9,331 nt of DNA. It comes from Pseudonocardia sp. (GTDB lineage Bacteria > Actinomycetota > Actinomycetes > Mycobacteriales > Pseudonocardiaceae). This document shows, in pieces, positions 1-6,616 of the stretch. The notes below the pieces were generated by a model, which saw only the letters and a list, made by a program, of their open reading frames with translations, made no database searches and was not told the DNA's origin. The stretch lies in assembly GCA_030147065.1 (NCBI GenBank), contig JASLAP010000080.1:1-9331 (forward strand). The letters are read 5' to 3'. The position numbers and the translations under genes are program-made. Within the stretch, counting starts at the first letter, position 1. Each line of letters opens with the position of its first letter.

Positions 1-1380
1 CGGGGTCACGTGCCCCGGGCCCTTGCGCACGTAGGTCCACAGCAGCCGGACCTCGACGACCGCGAGCACCCCGTAGACCAGCGTGAACGCCGACAGCGAG
101 AACGCGACCTCGCCGAGGGAGACCCCGGGGGAGACGCTGGCCGCGGTCAGCAGCTCGCCGACGACCGTCCAGGGCTGGCGGCCCAGCTCGGTGAGCAGCC
201 AGCCGCAGATGTTGGCGGCCAGCGCGGCGGGCAGGCCGAGGACCGCGACGGCGTACATCCAGTCGCGCTCGGGCAGCCGCCCGCGGCGGGTGAGCCACAG
301 TCCGACCACGCCGACCGCCACGCCGGCCATCCCGAGCCCGATCATCAGCCGGAACGCCCAGTACAGGACGGGCACGTTCGGCACGTAGTCGCCGGGGCCG
401 AACTGCTGCTCGAAGCGCGCCTGCAGGTCGTTGACGCCCTCGACCTCGCCGTCGAGGGAGTCGGTGGCCAGCACCGACAGCAGTGAGGGCACCCGGACGT
501 CGATGATGTGCTCGCGGGCCACGGTGTCGCCCACCGCGAAGATCGAGAACCCGGCCGGGGCCTCGGTGTCCCACAGCGCCTCGGCCGACGCCAGCTTCAT
601 CGGCTCGTACTCGGCCATCAGCTGGGCCTGGTGGTGGCCCGACAGCGAGACGACCATCCCGGCGACGGCCGTGGTCAGCAGGCCGGCCCGCAGCGCGACG
701 CGGAACGTCTCGTGGTCGCCGGCGGCGGTGTCGGTCTCGCGGTGGCGCCACAGCCGGTACGCGCTCACCGCGACCACGAACAGCCCGGCCACGACGAACG
801 ACGCCCCGAGCACGTGCAGGTAGGTCGACCAGGCCTGGTCGTTGGTGAGCACGGCCCAGATGTCGGTCATCCGGGCCCGGTCGGGCCTGCCGTCCACCCC
901 GGGCTCGACGGTGAAGCCGACCGGGTGCCGCATCCAGGCGTTGGCGGCCAGGATGAAGTACGCCGACAGGTTGGAGCCGATGGCCGCGGCCCAGATCGTG
1001 GCCAGGTGCACGCGCCGGGGGAGCCGGTCCCACCCGAAGATCCACAGTCCGATGAAGGTGGACTCCAGGAAGAACGCGAGCAGCGCCTCCAGTGCCAGCG
1101 GCGCCCCGAAGACGTCGCCGACGAACGTGGAGTAGGCGCTCCAGTTCATCCCGAACTGGAACTCCTGGACGATCCCGGTGACCACGCCCATCGCGAAGTT
1201 GATCAGGAACAGCTTGCCGAAGAAGCGGGTGGCGCGCAGGTGCTCGACCCGGCCGGTGCGCACCCAGATCGTCTGCATCGTCGCGACGATCACCGACAGG
1301 CCGATGGTCAGCGGGACGAACAGGAAGTGGTAGACGGTCGTGATCCCGAACTGCCACCGGGCCAGGTCCAGGGCGTCCAC
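1..1380 (-). CDS. cydA: Cytochrome bd ubiquinol oxidase subunit I (partial, 3' end outside window)
   Basis: Catalytic subunit of the high-affinity quinol oxidase: it oxidises quinol and reduces O2 to water in the cytoplasmic membrane. The 460 codons present read as CydA throughout. By family alignment the haem b595 ligand is His18, the haem b558 ligands are His189 and Met346, and the conserved acidic residues of the proton path are Glu98 and Glu106 (LALEALLAFFLEST). The late GRQPW motif is also present. The stretch between Val310 and Tyr340 is short, so this is the short Q-loop type usual in Actinobacteria rather than the E. coli long form. The GTG start at 1380 is preceded by GGAGG at a short spacing and begins the conserved N-terminus (MDALDLARWQFG). 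The last codons and any cydB lie left of the window. Tandem palindromes upstream suggest repressor control. Confidence 0.96.
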   Translation of the reverse strand, partial: MDALDLARWQFGITTVYHFLFVPLTIGLSVIVATMQTIWVRTGRVEHLRATRFFGKLFLINFAMGVVTGIVQEFQFGMNWSAYSTFVGDVFGAPLALEALLAFFLESTFIGLWIFGWDRLPRRVHLATIWAAAIGSNLSAYFILAANAWMRHPVGFTVEPGVDGRPDRARMTDIWAVLTNDQAWSTYLHVLGASFVVAGLFVVAVSAYRLWRHRETDTAAGDHETFRVALRAGLLTTAVAGMVVSLSGHHQAQLMAEYEPMKLASAEALWDTEAPAGFSIFAVGDTVAREHIIDVRVPSLLSVLATDSLDGEVEGVNDLQARFEQQFGPGDYVPNVPVLYWAFRLMIGLGMAGVAVGVVGLWLTRRGRLPERDWMYAVAVLGLPAALAANICGWLLTELGRQPWTVVGELLTAASVSPGVSLGEVAFSLSAFTLVYGVLAVVEVRLLWTYVRKGPGHVTP

Positions 1381-1414
1381 GGCACCTCCGCTCGACGGTC
1401 GCCGGACCATCCGG

Positions 1415-1449
1415 TTCTACCGCCCGTAGAAATTCTACGTGACGTAGAA
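1415..1449 (-). promoter_or_regulatory. Tandem palindromic operator and promoter region of cydA
   Basis: Two perfect 17-bp palindromes of the form TTCTAC-N5-GTAGAA lie at 1415-1431 and 1433-1449, separated by one base, giving an 18-bp period. They sit 35-69 bp before the cydA start. On the minus strand the hexamer TAGAAT at 1437-1432 is a good -10 candidate inside the repeat; no convincing -35 is visible. A regulator bound here would cover the core promoter, which suggests repression. The sequence does not match the Rex consensus (TTGTGA-N6-TCACAA). A CTAC/GTAG core recalls BlaI/MecI-type operators of actinobacteria, but that family assignment is inference. Confidence 0.7.
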
Positions 1450-1515
1450 GGACGGCGGTGGTGCGCGGTCCGTCACGCCCACCGGCGGAAGCGGGACCGT
1501 GGCCGCCACCTGCGA

Positions 1516-1579
1516 TGATCCTTCCGAGATCGACCGGAGCGTCCTTCCGGGGACGCCGGTGTGCATCTGGGAAGGATCA
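1516..1579. repeat. 10-bp inverted repeat spanning 64 bp
   Basis: TGATCCTTCC at 1516-1525 is matched by its exact reverse complement GGAAGGATCA at 1570-1579, with 44 bases between. A further CCTTCC lies inside the loop near 1543. The 64-bp unit could be a small mobile-element relic, a regulatory hairpin or chance. No target-site duplication is evident. The rest of 1450-1694 holds no gene I can support: the open frames there have low-complexity Arg/Pro/Gly-rich translations typical of shadows in GC-rich DNA. Confidence 0.35.
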
Positions 1580-1694
1580 AGAGCCGGTTCGGCGGAGCGC
1601 GGTCACCCGGGAGCCCGGCGACGACAGGAGCCCGATCCGGCGCAGGACGACGTCCCGCCGGCAGCTCCGGGATCTGCGGCTGCCCCGACCGGGA

Positions 1695-1937
1695 TCACGC
1701 CGGACCGCGGCGCGGAGGGGTCAGGACGTCGGCGGGGGGTGGTGCGGCCGACACGACGAGGCCGACGGCACCGATGAGCGCGCTCGTGCGGGGGTACCGC
1801 CGGTCGAACCGCGCCCGCAGCCCCTCCGGGGAGCGCGGGTGCGGGCTCAGCACCTGCTCGCGGCCGTCGCCGCCCGGCACCGGGAAGGCCACCGGGACGT
1901 TGCCGCGCAGGACCTGGACCCCGTCGCGGTAGAGCGA
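1695..1937 (-). pseudogene. Remnant of a membrane-associated hypothetical protein
   Basis: One minus-strand frame reads like genuine protein over about 80 codons: it begins SLYRDGVQVLRGNVPVAFPV and later contains HPRSPEGLRARFDRRYPRTS, followed by a short hydrophobic segment (ALIGAVGLVV). I recall actinobacterial membrane proteins in which a similar N-terminal phrase and the RARFDRR-PRTS phrase are separated by a longer middle part and followed by a full membrane helix. Here the middle appears deleted, and the tail ends in a Pro-rich run at a TGA at 1695-1697. There is no start codon with a ribosome site near the beginning. I read it as a decayed fragment. The alternative is a small unannotated gene or a fortuitous open frame. 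Confidence 0.4.
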
Positions 1938-1984
1938 GGCCGGGCCCCGGTTGGCGGGCCCCGCGTGGCCCGCGCCACAGCGGC

Positions 1985-2015
1985 TTGAGTGTGCCGCGGC
2001 GGCACGGCCTTCCCT
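1985..2015 (+). promoter_or_regulatory. MerR-like promoter with spacer palindrome, copy 1 (DUF3159 gene)
   Basis: TTGAGT (1985-1990) as -35 is followed directly by the palindrome GTGCCG-CGG-CGGCAC (1991-2005). A 19-bp spacer leads to TTCCCT (2010-2015) as a weak -10. The start codon at 2049 is 64 bp after the first T of TTGA. The same arrangement precedes both S9 peptidase genes of this window, which is the main support for function. Confidence 0.6.
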
Positions 2016-2048
2016 GGACGCACACGACCGCGTGACCCAGGAGGACAC

Positions 2049-2717
2049 ATGACCACGCCCGACCGGAACCACGGCTCGGCCGGCGAGGAGCCGGTCGTCC
2101 CGGCGTCCGTCACCGCGCCGCAGCCGACGCTGCTCGACCAGATGGGCGGCCCGATGGGGTTCGTCTACTCGACCGTCCCCGTCATCGTGTTCGTGGCGGC
2201 CAACGCCTTCCTGTCCCTGCCCGCGACGATCGTCGTGTCGATCGCCGTCGCCCTGGCCATCGCCGGCTACCGGCTGCTGCGCGGGGAGCGCTTCAGCATG
2301 GCGGCCGGCGGGCTGCTCGGACTCGCCGCCGCCATCGGCATCGTCAGCCTGACCGGGTCGGCGCGCGACTTCTTCGTCATCGGCATCTGGGCGTACCTGG
2401 CCGGGTTCGTGGTCACCCTCGGCTCGGTGCTGGCCCGCCGGCCGCTGACCGGCGTCGTGTGGAACCTCGTTCACGGCGGCACGCACGCCTGGCGGGCCGA
2501 CCGGGAGGTGCTGCGCGCCCATGACGTCGCCACGCTCGCCGCGGCGGCGGTGTCCGGCGCCCGGTTCGGCGTCCAGCAGTGGCTCTACGTCAGCGAGGCC
2601 ACCGGCTGGCTGGGCGTCGCCCGGATCGCGATGGGCTGGCCGTTGACCGTCCTGGCCGCGCTGGTCGTGGTCTGGGCGTTCCGGCGCAGCAGCAAGCGGC
2701 TGCTCACCCCGGCCTGA
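2049..2717 (+). CDS. DUF3159 family integral membrane protein
   Basis: A 222-residue membrane protein of unknown function. After a charged, Pro-rich N-terminus of about 25 residues comes the family signature LLDQMGGPMGFVYSTVPVIV (residues 28-47). Hydrophobic segments follow at about 41-56, 58-76, 84-102, 108-130 and 188-211, with a weaker one near 160-180. The RRPLTGVVWNL phrase at 130-140 is also typical of DUF3159. The ATG at 2049 has AGGAGG just upstream, which fixes the start. It is monocistronic, convergent with the MerR gene and separated from it by only 10 bp. It shares its promoter architecture with two S9 peptidase genes further right, so it may belong to their regulon. No enzymatic motif is visible. 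Confidence 0.88.
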   Translation: MTTPDRNHGSAGEEPVVPASVTAPQPTLLDQMGGPMGFVYSTVPVIVFVAANAFLSLPATIVVSIAVALAIAGYRLLRGERFSMAAGGLLGLAAAIGIVSLTGSARDFFVIGIWAYLAGFVVTLGSVLARRPLTGVVWNLVHGGTHAWRADREVLRAHDVATLAAAAVSGARFGVQQWLYVSEATGWLGVARIAMGWPLTVLAALVVVWAFRRSSKRLLTPA

Positions 2718-2732
2718 CCGGGGGCCGTCAGG
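2713..2732. terminator. Hairpin shared by two convergent genes
   Basis: CCTGAC (2713-2718) pairs with GTCAGG (2727-2732) across an 8-base loop. Each arm holds one of the TGA stop codons: DUF3159 on plus and MerR on minus. There is no T-tract, so it is at best a weak bidirectional terminator, as is common in high-GC actinobacteria. Confidence 0.35.
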
Positions 2733-3468
2733 TCGGCGGCGTGCCCCGGCCCTCGCGGAGCAGGGCGCCGGCGCGCTGCAGCACGTCGAGCTGGGCCGGG
2801 TTGTACAGGTCGCGCAGGGCCTCGCGCACGGTCCGCTCGACGAAGCGCGCGTCGCGCGGGTCGTCGGATTGCGGCCCGTGCAGGTCCGGGTGCCGGGCGC
2901 GCAGCGCGCGGATGTAGGGGACCATGCGCTCGGCGACGTCCTGGCGGGTCGGCTCGTCGGCGTCGTCGGGGAGCTCGTCGAACTCCGCGGCGACGGGGTC
3001 GTCGGGGAGGTCCTGCAGCATCTCTGCCCAGGCCTGTCGGCGTTCCGGGCCGAGGACGCGGCCGAGGACCACGACGAACGAGCGGTCGGCGTCGGACAGC
3101 TCGGTGCGGGCGGTGGGGGCGAGCTCGGGGGGCAGGTCGGTGGGCGCGGCCCGGCTCAGGATGTCGCCGAGCTCGGCGCGGGCCCGTTGCAGCCGCTCGA
3201 TGGTGGCGGCCAGCTCGGCGTCGAGACCGCGCAGGGCCTCGGCGGGGTGGCTGTCGAGTTCGCCCAGGTCCGCGATCTGCGGCAGCGAGAACCCGAGGTC
3301 GACCAGGCGCTTGATGCGCAGCAACCGGACCAGGTGCGCCACGCCGTACTGCTTGTAGCCGTTCGAGCGGCGCTCCGGCTCGGGCAGGAGCCCGACCTGG
3401 TGGTAGTGCCGCACCGCGCGCAAGGTGGTGCCGGCCAGTTCCGCGATCTCGCGGGTGCTCCAGGCCAC
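2728..3468 (-). CDS. MerR-family transcriptional regulator
   Basis: A 246-residue DNA-binding regulator. The winged helix-turn-helix occupies residues 1-70: STREIAELAGTTLRAVRHYH, then the typical GLLPEPERRSNGYKQY wing and the LLRIKRLVDLGFSLPQIADL helix. A predicted coiled coil (about 85-110, AELAATIERLQRARAELGDI) would form the antiparallel dimer. The remaining 130 residues are acidic and mostly helical and would be the effector domain. They contain no Cys, so it is not a metal or redox sensor of the MerR/SoxR kind, and they are not recognisable as a TipAS domain. I chose the GTG at 3468: AGGAGG lies 8 bp upstream and the helix-turn-helix begins within five residues. The frame is open further upstream but without plausible protein. 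It is the natural candidate to bind the spacer palindromes at 1991, 6164 and 9124. Confidence 0.92.
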   Translation of the reverse strand: MAWSTREIAELAGTTLRAVRHYHQVGLLPEPERRSNGYKQYGVAHLVRLLRIKRLVDLGFSLPQIADLGELDSHPAEALRGLDAELAATIERLQRARAELGDILSRAAPTDLPPELAPTARTELSDADRSFVVVLGRVLGPERRQAWAEMLQDLPDDPVAAEFDELPDDADEPTRQDVAERMVPYIRALRARHPDLHGPQSDDPRDARFVERTVREALRDLYNPAQLDVLQRAGALLREGRGTPPT

Positions 3469-3509
3469 GACCGCACCCTCCTCGACCGACCCTGCTTCCG
3501 CCGCAGGAC

Positions 3510-3542
3510 GGTACAAGGTCGACGAGGAACGAGACCGGTACC
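3510..3542. promoter_or_regulatory. Inverted repeat upstream of the MerR gene
   Basis: GGTAC-AA-GGTC (3510-3520) faces GACC-G-GTACC (3533-3542), an imperfect inverted repeat 42-74 bp before the MerR start and thus in the expected promoter position. It could be an autoregulatory site, but it does not resemble the GTGCCG-N3-CGGCAC dyad of the other promoters. Beyond it, 3543-3705 shows no gene I can support. Confidence 0.35.
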
Positions 3543-3676
3543 TGCCCCCGCAGCGCACTCGATCCCCTGCGTCACGGGCCGCCACCCCCCGGCGGGGCCG
3601 AGCGGTCCGCACGATGGTCCGAGCACGGGACGAGATCCGCCGGGTCCAGGCCCTGCTGGCCGGAGAACGGTGATCA

Positions 3677-3809
3677 CCACCGGTTCCGGCTCGCGGACAA
3701 CCGCCCTACCGGCGGACCCCCGCTCGTCGCTCGCGCACCCACACGAGCCCGACCATGCCGATGTTGACGGCCATGAGGATCAGCAGGGACGCGTCACCGG
3801 AACCGGTGG
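3677..3809. repeat. 13-bp inverted repeat flanking the broken CPBP gene end
   Basis: CCACCGGTTCCGG at 3677-3689 is the exact reverse complement of CCGGAACCGGTGG at 3797-3809. The right arm encodes the DRSTGSG part of the CPBP C-terminal piece and the left arm lies just past its stop. Each arm is itself partly palindromic. It may be a distal hairpin acting as terminator, or coincidence. Confidence 0.3.
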
Positions 3810-4216
3810 AGCGGTCGACGGCCACGGCCCCGCCGCCCGCCATCAGCGTGTTGACGGTCATGAAGGCGGCGCGCGTCGAAGGCCCGGGGTGAGCTGATCA
3901 GGCTGCGCCACGGCACGCCGGTCATCCACATCAGGAGCAGGATCGCCAGCAGGCCGGTCGCGCCCACGCTCAGGTTGACGGCCAGGAACTTCAACGGCGT
4001 GAAGGTGGGTGCCAGCGGGTCGTCGCTGCCCTCGAGGACGCCGACGACCTGGTACAGCAGGATCTGCAGGGCCACCAGCACGAGCGGCGGCACGCCGATG
4101 AGCACGAGCGGCTTCCACCAGCTCATGCGCAGGTGGGCGCCGAAGGGCCGGGAGCTGTCGACGGCCGACCGGGAACGCTCCGGCGTCCCGGCGACCGAGC
4201 TGCGCGAGGTCGTCAT
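3706..4216 (-). pseudogene. Internally deleted and frameshifted CPBP-like intramembrane protease
   Basis: The ATG at 4216 overlaps the stop of the upstream S9 peptidase in an ATGA, so translation would be coupled. Residues 1-117 look like the N-terminus of a CPBP (Abi/CAAX-type) membrane protease, with helices at about 36-58 and 78-98, ending SSPRAFDARR. There the frame breaks; as it stands the product ends at residue 140 (stop 3794) with a meaningless Arg-rich tail. In the +1 frame from 3867 a coherent C-terminus resumes: AFMTVNTLMAGGG, then a helix LLILMAVNIGMVGLVWVRER, ending at TAG 3706-3708. The middle of the family, including the glutamate pair (EExxxR) and the later His motifs of the active site, is absent. 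I infer an internal deletion of roughly 100 or more residues that also shifted the frame. The GCCTTC hexamer occurs on both sides of the break (minus strand, 3883-3878 and 3867-3862). Family assignment is moderately sure; inactivity is very likely. Confidence 0.72.
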
Positions 4217-6126
4217 GAGCTGCGCCCGCCGAGGTGCTCGCCGAGGTGTCGTTCGATCGCCCGGAACAGCATGATCTGGTTCTCGGGGTTGTCGAAGCCG
4301 TGGCCCTCGTCGTCGGCGACGAGGTACTCGACCGGTACCCCGCGCTCGCGCAGCGGGGCGACGATGTTGTCGGACTCGGCCTGCACGACGCGGACGTCGT
4401 TGGCGCCCTGGGCGACGAGCAGCGGGGTGCGGATCCGGTCGACCATGGTGATCGGGGACCGACGGCGCATGTCGGCCAGCTGGGCGGGGTCGTCGGGGTC
4501 GCCGACGTAGGCGATCCAGTTGTGGGTCATGTTCGCCCGGACGAACGGGGGCAGCGTGGCCAGGAAGTTGGCCAGGTCGGAGATGCCGACGTAGTCGACG
4601 GCGGCGGCGAAGCGGTCCGGGGTGACGGTGACGCCGACCAGGGCGGCGTAGCCGCCGTAGGAGCCGCCGGCGATGGCGACCCGGTCGGGGTCGGCGTAGC
4701 CGCGGGCGACGGCCCAGTCGACGGCGTCGATCAGGTCGTCGTGCATCCTGCCGGCGAACTCGCCGATGGCGGCGGTGAGGTGGCGGCGCCCGTAGCCGGT
4801 GGAGCCGCGGAAGTTGACCCGGAGGACGGCGTAGCCGCGGTTGGCCAGGAACTGCACGGCCTTGTTGTAGCCCCAGGTGTCGTGCATCCAGGGTCCGCCG
4901 TGCACCAGCAGCACCAGGGGCAGGTTCGCCGGTGCGACCCCGACGGGCAGGGTCAGGAACCCGTGCAGCGGCAGGCCGTCGCGGGCCGGGAAGCCGACCG
5001 GGACCACCGGCGCGAGATCGGCCGGGTCGAGGTCGGGCTTGCTGCGGAACAGCACGCGGGCACCACCGGTGGCGTGGTCGTAGAACCAGGTCGTTCCCGG
5101 GTCGCGGTCGTGGACGAAGGTGGCCAGCCAGCGCCGCCCGGCCAGGTCCGAGGTCACGGAGTCCAGGACGCCGTCGGAGAGCTTCTCCAGCGCGGCCTGC
5201 ACCTCGGCGAAGCCGGGGTCGATCGGCACGATGCGGGGCCGGTCGCCGGTGAACCTGGCGGCGATGACCTCGCCGGTGCGGCGGCTGGTGAACACGGTGG
5301 GCGGCAGGGTGTCCGAGGCCGCGCTGAGGGTGTCCAGGCTGTGCCCGTCCACGGCGGCGACCACGGTCCGCTCGCCGGTCTCCCGGTCGAGCCGGACCAG
5401 GTGCAGGTCGTCGCCGTCCCCGTAGTCGCCGAGCAGCGCGCCGCTGCCGTCGGGGAGCGGGATCAGGAACACACCCATCGGGTGCTCCGTGCCGCGGGCG
5501 CGGTGCAGCGGGCGCCGCTCGCCGGTGTCGGGGTCGGCGGCGGAGATCTCGTAGTCGCCGTCCGCGTCCAGGGCCAGGAACCAGGACGCCCGGCCGGTCC
5601 GGTCGACGATGAAGGTCTCGCCCGGATCGGTCCGCTCCACGAGCGGGGTGGTCGCGCCGGTGGCGACGTCCACCCGGAACACGTCGACGTACAGGGGGCG
5701 GGGGTTCATCCAGGTGATGACGGTGCCGGGCACCGTGGTCTCCGGGTCGACGGCGAACACCCGCGCACCGGGGTCCATCGGGGTCAGGTCGACCGCCGGT
5801 GCGCCCGGGTCGTCGAGGTCGACCCGGTACAGGTGCCACTCCTCGTCGCCGTCGGTGTCCTGCAGGTAGAGCAGCCAGCGCGGGTCGTCGGTCCAGTAGT
5901 GGCTGGTGATGCCGCGGCGTGCGTCGTGGGTGACCGGGACGGCCTCGTCGTGGGTCTGGTCGACGCCGCGGACCCACACGTTGCGCCGCCCCCGGTGCGG
6001 CGCCAGGTAGGCGATCCGGGTGCCGTCCGGGGAGATCGACGCGGACGCGAAGTCCGGGTCGGCGAAGAGCGTCTCGATGTCGATCAGCGCGGGTCGCCCG
6101 TCGGTCGGGCGTTCGGTCGTGGTCAC
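4213..6126 (-). CDS. S9-family (prolyl oligopeptidase) peptidase, paralog 1
   Basis: A 637-residue serine peptidase of the S9 clan, likely an acylaminoacyl-peptidase or dipeptidyl-aminopeptidase-like enzyme that trims peptides in the cytosol; no signal peptide or membrane segment. The N-terminal part (about 15-370) has repeated blade-like motifs of the gating beta-propeller (ASISPDGTRIAYLAPHRGRR). The C-terminal alpha/beta hydrolase domain carries HGGPW at 409, the nucleophile Ser489 in GGSYGG, Asp577 in GANDVRV and His609 in DEGHGF, so the triad is complete. The GTG at 6126 has GGAG five bases upstream; the frame extends to a GTG at 6180, but that would place the start inside the shared promoter palindrome. 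The broken CPBP gene follows with an ATGA overlap. It is closely similar in length and sequence to the gene at 7126-9078. Confidence 0.94.
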   Translation of the reverse strand: MTTTERPTDGRPALIDIETLFADPDFASASISPDGTRIAYLAPHRGRRNVWVRGVDQTHDEAVPVTHDARRGITSHYWTDDPRWLLYLQDTDGDEEWHLYRVDLDDPGAPAVDLTPMDPGARVFAVDPETTVPGTVITWMNPRPLYVDVFRVDVATGATTPLVERTDPGETFIVDRTGRASWFLALDADGDYEISAADPDTGERRPLHRARGTEHPMGVFLIPLPDGSGALLGDYGDGDDLHLVRLDRETGERTVVAAVDGHSLDTLSAASDTLPPTVFTSRRTGEVIAARFTGDRPRIVPIDPGFAEVQAALEKLSDGVLDSVTSDLAGRRWLATFVHDRDPGTTWFYDHATGGARVLFRSKPDLDPADLAPVVPVGFPARDGLPLHGFLTLPVGVAPANLPLVLLVHGGPWMHDTWGYNKAVQFLANRGYAVLRVNFRGSTGYGRRHLTAAIGEFAGRMHDDLIDAVDWAVARGYADPDRVAIAGGSYGGYAALVGVTVTPDRFAAAVDYVGISDLANFLATLPPFVRANMTHNWIAYVGDPDDPAQLADMRRRSPITMVDRIRTPLLVAQGANDVRVVQAESDNIVAPLRERGVPVEYLVADDEGHGFDNPENQIMLFRAIERHLGEHLGGRSS

Positions 6127-6153
6127 GGTGTCTCCGATCGTCGGTTCCGCCCG

Positions 6154-6184
6154 ATCGGACACCGTGCCGTCACGGCACACTCAA
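6154..6184 (-). promoter_or_regulatory. MerR-like promoter with spacer palindrome, copy 2 (S9 paralog 1)
   Basis: Reading the minus strand, TTGAGT (6184-6179) is followed directly by GTGCCG-TGA-CGGCAC (6178-6164), a 19-bp spacer in all, then TCCGAT (6159-6154) as -10. The start codon at 6126 is 58 bp after the first T of TTGA. GGCTTGAGTGTGCCG is identical to copy 1. The TTGA includes the stop codon of the MerR remnant at 6181. Confidence 0.62.
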
Positions 6185-6327
6185 GCCCGCAGCCGCGGTG
6201 ACCCCGGTCGTGTGCGCCGGTTCACGGCGATCACCTCGTCGAGGGAGTCCCGGGTCCGGATCAGCTCGGCGATGTGGGCGTCGAGCCGGTCGCGTTCCTC
6301 GACCAACGACGTGCGCGCCGGCACGAC
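6181..6327 (-). pseudogene. C-terminal remnant of a second MerR-family regulator
   Basis: About 48 codons read as the dimerisation coiled coil and tail of a MerR-type regulator: SLVEERDRLDAHIAELIRTR, then DSLDEVIAVNRR, ending at TGA 6183-6181. The winged helix-turn-helix and the rest of the N-terminus are missing; upstream of about 6327 the DNA instead reads, on the other strand, as an oxidoreductase C-terminus. It lies in the same direction as, and directly before, the S9 peptidase gene. The MerR assignment rests on the coiled-coil pattern alone and is therefore moderate; another helical regulator such as TetR or MarR is possible. Confidence 0.5.
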
Positions 6328-6609
6328 GTGGGCGAGAACTTCGGGTTCGGCGACCTGTTCGGCAACGGCGGGCGGCACGACCGCAGCCTGGTGACCTTCT
6401 GCCTCGCCGACACCGAGCCCTTCGGGCCGGACCTGGCCTGGCTGGCCGAGCGGGTCGCGCGTGGCGAGCTGGACCCGCAGATCGCCTGGCGGGCGAGCTG
6501 GGAGAAGGTCGACGACGCCATCGCCGCGCTGCTCGGGCGGCGGTTGCACGGCAAGGCCGTCATCGAGCTGACCGACCCCCACCGGCCAGCGAAGGCGGCC
6601 GTGTCGTAG
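6321..6609 (+). pseudogene. C-terminal remnant of a zinc-type alcohol dehydrogenase/quinone oxidoreductase
   Basis: About 90 codons match the end of medium-chain (MDR) oxidoreductases: a middle segment NFGFGDLFGNGG, then LAWLAERVARGELDPQIAWR, then SWEKVDDAIAALLGRRLHGKAV and the final beta strand, stop TAG 6607-6609. Intact members have over 300 residues; the catalytic GroES-like domain and the Rossmann GxGxxG motif are absent. The open frame runs back to an ATG at 6274, but the first 16 or so codons are the antisense of the MerR remnant and have no ribosome site. I infer that this was the divergently transcribed partner of that MerR gene and that one deletion removed both 5' ends. Confidence 0.6.
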
Positions 6610-6616
6610 CGCGCGT

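Noticed and set aside
10..1518. Long plus-strand open frames opposite cydA
   Set aside because: Their translations are Arg/Gly/Pro/Gln-rich low-complexity antisense of a clear CydA; no ribosome sites.
3604..3673. Short plus-strand tail reading DEIRRVQALLAGER before a stop
   Set aside because: It looks like a possible C-terminus, but it is too short, has no upstream protein-like sequence and cannot be tied to a family.
3794..5977. A 727-codon minus-strand frame over the S9 gene
   Set aside because: Over the S9 gene it is an Arg/Pro-rich out-of-frame shadow; only its last 140 codons, from 4216, are meaningful, as the CPBP N-terminal piece.
6127..6180. Upstream GTG at 6180 as the start of S9 peptidase 1
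   Set aside because: It would translate the shared palindrome, and the extra 18 residues have no counterpart in the paralog; the GTG at 6126 has a good ribosome site.
4234..6201. A 655-codon plus-strand frame antisense to S9 peptidase 1
   Set aside because: Val/Gly/Asp-rich shadow of the real gene; no homology-like motifs.
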